From Parabacteroides timonensis (GTDB lineage: Bacteria > Bacteroidota > Bacteroidia > Bacteroidales > Tannerellaceae): DNA of 64,000 bases. The notes below the pieces were generated by a model. That model was not told where the DNA came from. It did no database searches and saw only the letters and a list, made by a program, of their open reading frames with translations. Positions 55,031 through 62,136 of the stretch are shown in pieces. How positions within the stretch are numbered: position 1 is the stretch's first letter; every line of letters begins with the position of its first letter. The DNA is taken from the NCBI RefSeq assembly GCF_900128505.1, contig NZ_LT669940.1, positions 716,883-780,882 on the forward strand. Reading direction: 5' to 3'. The translations under genes were made by a program, and so were the position numbers.

Positions 55031-55507
55031 ATGGCTACCGAAATAGAAAGAAAGTTTATTGTAAAAGGCGACTTCTCTGCCGATGTATTCGATGCGCAAC
55101 GCATTGTACAGGGATATATCTGTTCTGAGCCCGGACGCACGGTGCGTGTTCGTATTCGTGGGGAGAAAGGTTTTCTGACTATCAAAGGCCCTTCGGATGA
55201 AAAAGGACTGAGCCGTTACGAGTTCGAACAGGAAGTGCCGCTTGCGGATGCCGAACAGTTATTGAAGTTATGCGAACCGGGAGCCATCGATAAAGTGCGT
55301 CACCTTGTCCGTGCAGGGAAGCATATCTGGGAAGTGGATGTCTTTCACGGAGCCAACGAAGGTCTGGTTATGGCCGAAATAGAACTGGCTTCCGAAGACG
55401 AAGTATTTGAGATACCGGAATGGATAGGGGAAGAGGTAAGCGGCGACAGGAGATATTACAACTCGATGCTTACCAAAGAACCTTATACCGGATGGGCGAA
55501 GAAATAG
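55031..55507 (+). CDS. CYTH domain protein
   Basis: 158 residues with the hallmark ExExK motif at the N-terminus (EIERKFIV, residues 4-11), followed by alternating strands rich in Arg, Lys and Glu (GRTVRVRIRGEKG, YEFEQEVPL, WEVDVFHG, AEIELASEDE) that line the triphosphate tunnel. CYTH proteins hydrolyse or cyclise triphosphorylated substrates (tripolyphosphate, thiamine triphosphate, ATP). The short single-domain bacterial form is often a tripolyphosphatase; I cannot fix the substrate. It precedes the S46 peptidase by 24 bp, so the two may be co-transcribed. Confidence 0.92.
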   Translation: MATEIERKFIVKGDFSADVFDAQRIVQGYICSEPGRTVRVRIRGEKGFLTIKGPSDEKGLSRYEFEQEVPLADAEQLLKLCEPGAIDKVRHLVRAGKHIWEVDVFHGANEGLVMAEIELASEDEVFEIPEWIGEEVSGDRRYYNSMLTKEPYTGWAKK

Positions 55508-55531
55508 TACTAATTTAAACGATAAAACACT

Positions 55532-57691
55532 ATGAAGAGAATCTTATTATCCCTTTTGGCTGCCGCTCTGTCATTGCCGGCCGTAGCCGACGAAGGAATG
55601 TGGTTGCTTCCTTTGCTTAAGCAACAGAAATTTCCGGAGATGCAGGCACTGGGCTTGAAGCTGCAGGATTACGACATTTATAGTCCCGACTCTGCCTCGC
55701 TGAAAGACGCCGTTGTCATCTTCGGCGGCGGTTGTACCGGTGAGATCGTATCGCCGGACGGTTTGTTATTGACCAACCATCACTGCGGATACGGCCAGAT
55801 ACAGCAACACAGTACGCTGGAGCACGATTACCTGACCGACGGCTTTTGGGCAACTACCCGTGACCAGGAACTTCCCAATCCGGGACTGACCGTGACCTTC
55901 ATTGACAAAATAGAAGATGTCACCGATTACGTGAAAGCGGAACTCGAGAAAGATACCGATCCGAACAGTATGAATTTCCTTTCTCCCAAATACCTGAACG
56001 GACTGGCTAAAACCCGGGTAGGAGAGAAGTTCCTGCAGGATAACCCCGGAACGGAAGTGGAGATCAAAGCCTTCTACGGCGGTAACGTATATTATATGTT
56101 CACGAAGAAGATCTATTCGGATATCCGCCTGGTCGGAGCTCCCCCTTCATCTATCGGTAAGTTCGGTGCCGACACCGACAACTGGATGTGGCCGCGTCAT
56201 ACGGGCGACTTTTCCGTTTTCCGTGTCTATGCCGATGCCAACGGTAACCCGGCTGAATATTCCGAATCGAACGTTCCGCTGCGTCCTAAGCGTTGGTTCA
56301 AGATCTCTATAAAGGGAGTGGAAGAAGACGATTACGCCATGATGATGGGATTTCCCGGACGTACAAACAAGTATTATACCTCCTGGGAAGTTGCCGAACG
56401 TCGTGATATCGACAATGCAGTCCGTATCAATGTCCGCAACCTTCGTCAGGAAGTGATGCTGGACGAGATGCTGAAAGACCCGTCTGTACGTATCCAGTAC
56501 GCCAGCAAATATGCCGGATCGACTAATGCTTACAAAAATGCTATCGGTAGCAATTGGGCGATAAAAAAACGTAACTTCGAACAGGTTAAGAAGGAAGAGC
56601 AGGATCGCCTGATTGCCTGGTCGCAGGATAATGACGAGTCTGATTATCCGGAAGCCTTATCTACGATCGAACAGATCGTTTCCGATCGCAAAGACCTTCG
56701 CTTCCGTAGCTGGATGCTGGATGAAGCAATCCTGCGCGGTATTGAATTCACAAAAGTGCCTTCGGATATTCAAGCTGTCAGCGAAGCCTTGAAGGGTAAA
56801 GACCGCAGCGAACAACAGAAGCAGGTACGTCTGCTGGAAATGGCCTACCACCGTTTTGCCGATAAGGATTACGCACCCGAAGTGGACAAGAAGATTGCCA
56901 AAGTGATGTTGAAGGAATATCGCCGCTTGGTTCCGGCTAAGTCGCAACCGGCTTACTTTACCCTGATCGACAAGAAGTTCAAAGGAGATGTAGACCGTTT
57001 TGTGGATTATCTGTTCGACAAATCTATCTATGGTAGTGAAGAAAACTTCGATAAGTTTAAAACGCGCCCTTCCGTTAAAGCACTGGAAGAAGACCCGATG
57101 ATCCTGTTTGCTAAATCAGTGCAGGAAGAAAAGTCTAACCTGAATGCTGCTCTGGCGGATTTCGATGCCGGTTATGCCATCGCTCACCGGATGTATGTAA
57201 AAGGGCTATTGGCCATGTATCAGGATAAAGCCAATTTCCCCGATGCCAATTTCTCCCTGCGTCTGACTTACGGCCAGGTGAAAGGATACAGTCCGCGGGA
57301 TGCCGATTATTACAGTTGTCAGACAACGCTTGACGGTGTGATGGAAAAAGAAGACTCAACCAACTGGGAGTTTGTTGTTCCTGCTCGTCTGAAAGAATTG
57401 TATGCCGCAAAAGACTTTGGCCGTTACGGTATGCCGGATGGAAAAATGCCTGTCGCTTTCAGTGCGACAACACATAGCACCGGAGGAAACTCGGGTAGCC
57501 CTGTTTTGAATGCAAACGGAGAACTGATCGGTATTAACTTCGACCGTAACTGGGAAGGTGTAGGAGGTGATATACAATACCTGCCGGATTACCAGCGCAG
57601 TATTATCGTAGATATCCGTTACGTCCTGTTCCTGATCGATAAATATGCTGGTGCCGGTTACCTGTTGGAGGAAATGGATCTGGTAGAATAA
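55532..57691 (+). CDS. S46 family dipeptidyl-peptidase, DPP11-like
   Basis: 719 residues with a signal peptide ending in AVADEG. It is a trypsin-fold dipeptidyl-peptidase that removes dipeptides in the periplasm. The triad is His84 (LTNHHCGYG), Asp226 (HTGDFSVF) and Ser654 (GGNSGSPV), one position off the DPP11 numbering 85/227/655. The S1-pocket residue 18 after the serine is Arg672 (GINFDR), which marks DPP11 with Asp/Glu preference rather than DPP7, which has Gly. Peptides from this step feed amino acid fermentation. It likely shares a transcript with the CYTH gene and ends at a terminator. Confidence 0.92.
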   Translation: MKRILLSLLAAALSLPAVADEGMWLLPLLKQQKFPEMQALGLKLQDYDIYSPDSASLKDAVVIFGGGCTGEIVSPDGLLLTNHHCGYGQIQQHSTLEHDYLTDGFWATTRDQELPNPGLTVTFIDKIEDVTDYVKAELEKDTDPNSMNFLSPKYLNGLAKTRVGEKFLQDNPGTEVEIKAFYGGNVYYMFTKKIYSDIRLVGAPPSSIGKFGADTDNWMWPRHTGDFSVFRVYADANGNPAEYSESNVPLRPKRWFKISIKGVEEDDYAMMMGFPGRTNKYYTSWEVAERRDIDNAVRINVRNLRQEVMLDEMLKDPSVRIQYASKYAGSTNAYKNAIGSNWAIKKRNFEQVKKEEQDRLIAWSQDNDESDYPEALSTIEQIVSDRKDLRFRSWMLDEAILRGIEFTKVPSDIQAVSEALKGKDRSEQQKQVRLLEMAYHRFADKDYAPEVDKKIAKVMLKEYRRLVPAKSQPAYFTLIDKKFKGDVDRFVDYLFDKSIYGSEENFDKFKTRPSVKALEEDPMILFAKSVQEEKSNLNAALADFDAGYAIAHRMYVKGLLAMYQDKANFPDANFSLRLTYGQVKGYSPRDADYYSCQTTLDGVMEKEDSTNWEFVVPARLKELYAAKDFGRYGMPDGKMPVAFSATTHSTGGNSGSPVLNANGELIGINFDRNWEGVGGDIQYLPDYQRSIIVDIRYVLFLIDKYAGAGYLLEEMDLVE

Positions 57692-57715
57692 TCGGATAAT
57701 GGGAGTTGTTATCAT

Positions 57716-57754
57716 AAAAAAAGCGAATGATCGAAAGATCACTCGCTCTTTTTA
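57716..57754. terminator. Terminator between peptidase and zeta-toxin unit
   Basis: AAAAAGCGA...GATC pairs with GATC...TCGCTCTTTTT around GAAA. Bidirectional between convergent genes. Confidence 0.8.
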
Positions 57755-57766
57755 TATCTGATATAA

Positions 57767-57937
57767 TTAAAATATGCCTTTTTCCAGGTCAGCTGCCTTT
57801 ACGCGGAAAATATATCCGTTGCGAGAGAAGACTAATTCTCCGTCTTCTTTCTTTTTCTGGTTAACTAAGCGTTGAAAAGCTATATTGGCACCTTTAACTA
57901 TATTCTCTTCAAATTCTCTTACTTCTTGTTCACTCAT
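57767..57937 (-). CDS. Small protein overlapping zeta-toxin-like gene
   Basis: 56 residues from the ATG at 57937 (MSEQEVREFEEN). A longer frame from 57988 runs inside the toxin gene and lacks support. The first ~32 residues look like a charged amphipathic helix, the rest (ELVFSRNGYIFRVKAADLEKG) a small beta unit. The ATG overlaps the end of the zeta-like gene by 8 bases, so translation is coupled. The pairing suggests an antitoxin or regulator, but this is inferred from position alone. No family was recognised. Confidence 0.65.
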   Translation of the reverse strand: MSEQEVREFEENIVKGANIAFQRLVNQKKKEDGELVFSRNGYIFRVKAADLEKGIF

Positions 57938-58505
57938 GATGTTCAAGTTTAGTGTAAATATCCGAATTATATATCTCTTTTTTATCATTCCTGAATCCTT
58001 TGGCGATTACTTCCATCGGAGACATAGAATTGTCTGTTACCATCCAATAATCACTAATGGGGATATATAGTTCAAAAAGATTGTGAATACCCGCCTCGTA
58101 TCTACGGCGGATAGTACTCTCCGGTATGTTATGACCACCGGCTGCCACTCTCATTTTTACCCGTTCCACTGCCAGATCCGGCGTATTCAGCCAGAAATAT
58201 AACAATGTAACATAATATCCTTCCCTTTGTGCTTCCCTGATCAGATTTGCGACTGACCGGGTGGCGAGCGTAGTTTCCATTGCAAAAGTCTCACCGGCTG
58301 CGATGAGTTCTTTAATGCGCTTATACATAATTCGGCTTGCTTCTACAGCTACGGCGATGCTATCTGCGTTAAAAGGGGAAAGCCCCTTGGCTATCTCGTC
58401 GGAGTTCACAAACTCTTTACACTTCAACATCTCTGGAAGAATTGTAAATGAAGCTGTGGTCTTCCCTGCTCCGTTGCAACCTGATATTATATATAAATAT
58501 GGCAC
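57930..58505 (-). CDS. Zeta-toxin-like P-loop kinase
   Basis: 191 residues. The P-loop is GCNGAGKTT (residues 9-17), followed by a conserved NSDEIAKGLSP near residue 34, an ETTLATRS segment near residue 77 and an arginine-rich helix (RVKMRVAAGGHNIPESTIRRR). The layout fits zeta-toxin/AAA kinases, some of which phosphorylate UDP-GlcNAc. Classical zeta toxins have an upstream epsilon antitoxin; here the small partner is downstream and overlapping. A -7 box TATATTTG (58528-58535, minus) lies just upstream. Confidence 0.8.
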   Translation of the reverse strand: MPYLYIISGCNGAGKTTASFTILPEMLKCKEFVNSDEIAKGLSPFNADSIAVAVEASRIMYKRIKELIAAGETFAMETTLATRSVANLIREAQREGYYVTLLYFWLNTPDLAVERVKMRVAAGGHNIPESTIRRRYEAGIHNLFELYIPISDYWMVTDNSMSPMEVIAKGFRNDKKEIYNSDIYTKLEHHE

Positions 58506-58527
58506 TATTTGCTGCTTTTTGACAGGG

Positions 58528-58535
58528 CAAATATA
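58528..58535 (-). promoter_or_regulatory. -7 promoter box for zeta-toxin-like unit
   Basis: TATATTTG on the minus strand, about 23 bp from the start codon, giving a very short leader. Confidence 0.5.
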
Positions 58536-58645
58536 GATAATAGTTTAATATGTTGTACTATTTATTTCTCAAAAATCGTGAAAATGTGCAGAATTTGTAC
58601 GAATAACCCCCTGTTTCGTTGTTTCGGAGGCCTGTTTTGTTAATT

Positions 58646-59773
58646 TTAGACCCATAAAAGGTCGCTCATTATACTATCCGATATGAAAATTCCGTTGCGG
58701 GAGAGCGTCAGGGTTGCGTCTTTTTCGATAAGAAGTCCTTGTTTGAGGTAAGGGGTAGCTTGCTTTTGGCAATAGATTAATTTGTCATTTCCGAACTGTC
58801 CTTGAATTTCGGTTAAATTGACGCCCCACATCGTGCGAAGTCCCGTAATAATGAAATCATTATAACGGGTGTTTATATCCAGCTCTTCCACCTCTACCTC
58901 CGGAGATCCGCTTTCAATTCCCCGGATATAGGCCGGAAGGGAAGAAACATTCCATTGACGGTTTTCCCCATTGTAGGAATGAGCGGACGGACCTACTCCC
59001 AGGTATTTCTTCCCGGTCCAGTAGGAACTGTTATGACGGGAGATCATTCCGGGACGTGCGAAGTTGGATATTTCGTAATGAAGATAGCCGTTTGCCGTCA
59101 GCCGGTCGATCAGGGAGGTGAACAGAGTTACGCTGACCTCTTCTTCGACAGGAGATATCTTTCCGGCTTCCTTTAATTTATATAAGGCGGTTCCCTCTTC
59201 ATATATTAAATGGTAAGCGGAGATATGGGGAATATCCAGTCGGATGGCCGTGTCGAGGTTCGACTCCCATTCTTTCAATGTCTGTCCGGGCAAGCCGTAG
59301 ATCAGATCGATACTTATATTCGCGAGGTCATTTCCTTTGCATAATTCAACAGCCTGCAAGGCTTGTTCCCGGTCGTGCCGGCGGTTGAGGAAGCGCAGGT
59401 CTTCCGCCTTGAAACTTTGTACCCCCATGCTGATACGGTTGAAAGGAAATCTGCGAAGGCCGGTAACATACTCGGGTGTCATATCATCCGGATTAGCTTC
59501 GAGTGTGACCTCCTTGCAACCGGATGTGTCGAATAAGCGTTGTATGGCATCAAATATATGTTCGAAGTCAGTGGCTTGTAATTGGGAGGGAGTTCCACCT
59601 CCGAAGTAGATCGTTTCTAACGGTTCATTGCCGATGTAATCCTTTCTTATTTCCAGTTCGCGGATAAGGGCAGTCACGTACGGCTCCTTGTATTTCATTT
59701 CCGTGTTGGAAAAGAAATCGCAATACAAACATCGTTTGGCACAGAACGGAACGTGTATATAAAGACCTGCCAT
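58646..59773 (-). CDS. hemW: HemW-like radical SAM protein
   Basis: 375 residues with the radical SAM cluster motif CxxxCxxC (CAKRCLYCDFF, residues ~11-20) at the N-terminus. Further family features are the GGGTPSQL glycine motif, EANPDDMT, GVQSF and NRRHDREQALQAV. HemW is a heme chaperone related to oxygen-independent coproporphyrinogen oxidase (HemN), but it lacks HemN's longer N-terminal part. It lies 52 bp downstream of the lipoprotein gene and has its own -7 box (TACATTTG, 59801-59808, minus). Confidence 0.92.
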   Translation of the reverse strand: MAGLYIHVPFCAKRCLYCDFFSNTEMKYKEPYVTALIRELEIRKDYIGNEPLETIYFGGGTPSQLQATDFEHIFDAIQRLFDTSGCKEVTLEANPDDMTPEYVTGLRRFPFNRISMGVQSFKAEDLRFLNRRHDREQALQAVELCKGNDLANISIDLIYGLPGQTLKEWESNLDTAIRLDIPHISAYHLIYEEGTALYKLKEAGKISPVEEEVSVTLFTSLIDRLTANGYLHYEISNFARPGMISRHNSSYWTGKKYLGVGPSAHSYNGENRQWNVSSLPAYIRGIESGSPEVEVEELDINTRYNDFIITGLRTMWGVNLTEIQGQFGNDKLIYCQKQATPYLKQGLLIEKDATLTLSRNGIFISDSIMSDLLWV

Positions 59774-59800
59774 ATCGCACTGATTTAGTTATTTCGATAA

Positions 59801-59808
59801 CAAATGTA
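59801..59808 (-). promoter_or_regulatory. -7 promoter box for hemW
   Basis: TACATTTG on the minus strand, 28 bp upstream of the hemW start. Confidence 0.5.
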
Positions 59809-59825
59809 GGTAAAAAAGCTGCTTA

Positions 59826-60269
59826 TCAAAAACTCCGGAATGTTAACGTTGCATAGTCCGACCGGAGAATTAAAGATTTACCGTCTGCTTTGATTACGTC
59901 GAATACTGTTTCCGTACTGTCCATGCCAAAAGGCAGGAGCTGCTCGTGAGTGGCCAATGTGTTTGTATTGTAGGGGACACTAAACTCTTTTACTGTAATC
60001 ATTTCGGCTTCCTGGTCGTAGTTGAAACGGCCGACGAAAGTACCGTATTTGTTCTCACTTTTATCTCTGATTTCCACCAACTGTAATTGTATGGCATAAT
60101 ATATACGTTCGCACGGGTGAATGGTTCCGTCCGCCGTTTCGAAATGCATCAACTGCCATTGTCCGTCAGCATTGCCGTTTATCGGTGCCTTCTCGCAGCC
60201 GCTTGAAAAGATCATGCAGCAAAGAAGCATGATAAGTATATTCAGGTTCTTATTTATTCTTGCTTTCAT
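59826..60269 (-). CDS. Small lipoprotein, lipocalin-like
   Basis: 147 residues with a lipoprotein signal (lipobox SSGC, Cys25) and a short beta-rich domain (DGQWQLMHFETADG, GRFNYDQEAEMITVKEF, KSLILRSDYATLTFRSF). It resembles the lipocalin-like DUF4847 type found in Bacteroidales; function unknown. The start is 5 bp after the Wzi gene's stop codon, so the two form one operon transcribed leftward. Confidence 0.8.
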   Translation of the reverse strand: MKARINKNLNILIMLLCCMIFSSGCEKAPINGNADGQWQLMHFETADGTIHPCERIYYAIQLQLVEIRDKSENKYGTFVGRFNYDQEAEMITVKEFSVPYNTNTLATHEQLLPFGMDSTETVFDVIKADGKSLILRSDYATLTFRSF

Positions 60270-60274
60270 ATATT

Positions 60275-61765
60275 TTATTTCAGGAGGATCCCTTCTTTTT
60301 TGATTACTAACATGCCACCGGTATTATTTCCCAGATAAGTGCCGTGGTCGAGTCCCAGTGCAGCAGAGATAGACCAGCCCCGGAGTTTCCGTGGACTGTA
60401 TGTGACTTCGTACAGTGAACTGAACTGTTTACGGACTTCGTCCAGAGGATCATCGTATGTCCCCCAATGTCTGGCGTAACTCATCAGTACGCGATAGCTT
60501 ATTTCTTTCGAGGGATTTCCGTTGAAGCCGATATGTTGTGACAATATGCGGTTACTCTTAAACAATAAACTTCCGTCTTCATTATAAAGCGGTGCCGGTA
60601 GGAGAGGGTTCCCCATTCCCATGCCCCAATGTTGCCAGCTTTGGTAATAGTAATTATTGTAATAGTTGTCTTTCGCGCTGATCTGGTATTCGCTGAAGTG
60701 GCCGGCAAATCCGTCGTACAACATCGGACCTGTCTGGTCTTTGGTAGCCAGGCCTTCCCATACGAACGTACTGACCCACCGGTTATGAGGCAAGGTTACT
60801 TCCAGGCCGATATGTCCGTCTTTCCACCGTCCGTACTCAAAGAACATCTGGGAGTGGTCGTCGAAGAAATGTTCGTAATATCCTCTGAATTTCCAGTCAT
60901 TCAGGTAATAGCTTAATGCAATGTTCCAACTGCCCACATGGTTACCCAGGATATTGACCTGATCTCCCCAGGGAGTATCGTCGCCCCCTTTTCCGGGAAT
61001 GAGTACATTGAAGAACTCCTTCACTCCTGTGGGCATTGTGTATATCTGTTTACTTTGGCGATTAGCATTGTATTCGTATCCTTTTCCGCCGAACTGTGCC
61101 GCCATGATCATGCCGAAATCGAGTTCGAGAGGAAACTTCTCTTTTTTACCGATACGGAATAAGAGGGACTTGCTATGATACAATACATCTTCTACATATT
61201 GCTTGTTGACGGCGACATAATCACGTTGCCAGCGGTCGTCGGTAAAACGTCCGTAGGCTATGTGCCCTTTCACTTTCAACCAGGCGTTGGTAAAAGGCAC
61301 ATTGGTGAATTCCTCAATGCCGACTCTTACCTGGGGAACGGGGCGGGTATTATTCCCTTCTACCATTCCTCCGCTGCTTAATTGCGGATTTTTCCCAAAA
61401 GGATCGCGTTCCTTACTGCCGACACTCATACTCAGGCATTGCCAGGATATATTGGCATAAGCCTGTTGGATAATAAAAGCAGAAGTGTTATTTGCCGCTG
61501 TTGCCAGATCGAAGCCAGCTTGTATGTTCCAGTGATGCTTCAGCTTTTTATTAAAGGCTAGTCCGGCTTCCAGGTAGGCACTGTTCGGTTTAATGCTGGA
61601 CAGACCGTTCCTGTTGGCGGTAAACCAGAGTGGGGCATAATTGCCTCCCCCCGCAGTGACACCTGTTTCTACATGATAGGTAAAAGACGGATCTGTTGTT
61701 TGTGCATATAAGAATGTAGTGTGACAACAGATAGCCAGTAACACTGTTCGTAATTTGTATATCAT
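60275..61765 (-). CDS. wzi: Capsule assembly Wzi family protein
   Basis: 496 residues with a signal peptide ending in LYAQTTD, then a long beta-barrel body with many aromatic strands (GNYAPLWFTANRNG, MSVGSKERDPFGKNPQLSSG, WNIALSYYLNDWKFRGYYEH). This is the Wzi fold, an outer-membrane lectin-like barrel that attaches capsular polysaccharide in enteric bacteria. No capsule genes are next to it, so its polysaccharide partner here is unknown. A -7 box (TATCTTTG, 61872-61879, minus) lies about 107 bp upstream. Confidence 0.88.
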   Translation of the reverse strand: MIYKLRTVLLAICCHTTFLYAQTTDPSFTYHVETGVTAGGGNYAPLWFTANRNGLSSIKPNSAYLEAGLAFNKKLKHHWNIQAGFDLATAANNTSAFIIQQAYANISWQCLSMSVGSKERDPFGKNPQLSSGGMVEGNNTRPVPQVRVGIEEFTNVPFTNAWLKVKGHIAYGRFTDDRWQRDYVAVNKQYVEDVLYHSKSLLFRIGKKEKFPLELDFGMIMAAQFGGKGYEYNANRQSKQIYTMPTGVKEFFNVLIPGKGGDDTPWGDQVNILGNHVGSWNIALSYYLNDWKFRGYYEHFFDDHSQMFFEYGRWKDGHIGLEVTLPHNRWVSTFVWEGLATKDQTGPMLYDGFAGHFSEYQISAKDNYYNNYYYQSWQHWGMGMGNPLLPAPLYNEDGSLLFKSNRILSQHIGFNGNPSKEISYRVLMSYARHWGTYDDPLDEVRKQFSSLYEVTYSPRKLRGWSISAALGLDHGTYLGNNTGGMLVIKKEGILLK

Positions 61766-62136
61766 TAAATACTAGTTATAGATATTTACTTCAGAATATA
61801 GTTGTTCTTTCTAGTAAATTCATGTCCATTAAATAAGTAGAGTGCAAGCCTCCGCAATAAAAACAAGGCGACAAAGATAGGAAATATTCAGCAATGACTT
61901 TCCTGTAACCCGCTAAATTTAACTCTGGTCTTACAACCTGTTTGCCGTGTTAGTCAATCGGATATGTGGCATAGTGGATAAGGCCGGATCTATGCAATAA
62001 GCATAGCCTGCTGCATAACATAGTTCTCAAACACCGGGCGATAATTGCATTTTTCCTGTACATTCTCTAATTTGCGGCCTCGTGAGTATTTCACGTAGTT
62101 GATATTTATTGTTAAACTCAATTAATACCTGATATC
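61766..62136. other. Divergent intergenic region between Wzi and EF-G2
   Basis: No gene seen. It holds the minus-strand -7 box TATCTTTG (61872-61879) for wzi and a leader of unknown length for EF-G2. No clear -7 box was found for EF-G2, which is known elsewhere to depend on a dedicated activator. Confidence 0.6.

Noticed and set aside
54824..55099. Minus-strand open frame across the heptad repeats and into the CYTH gene
   Set aside because: It overlaps a well-supported gene on the other strand and owes its openness to the repeat composition.
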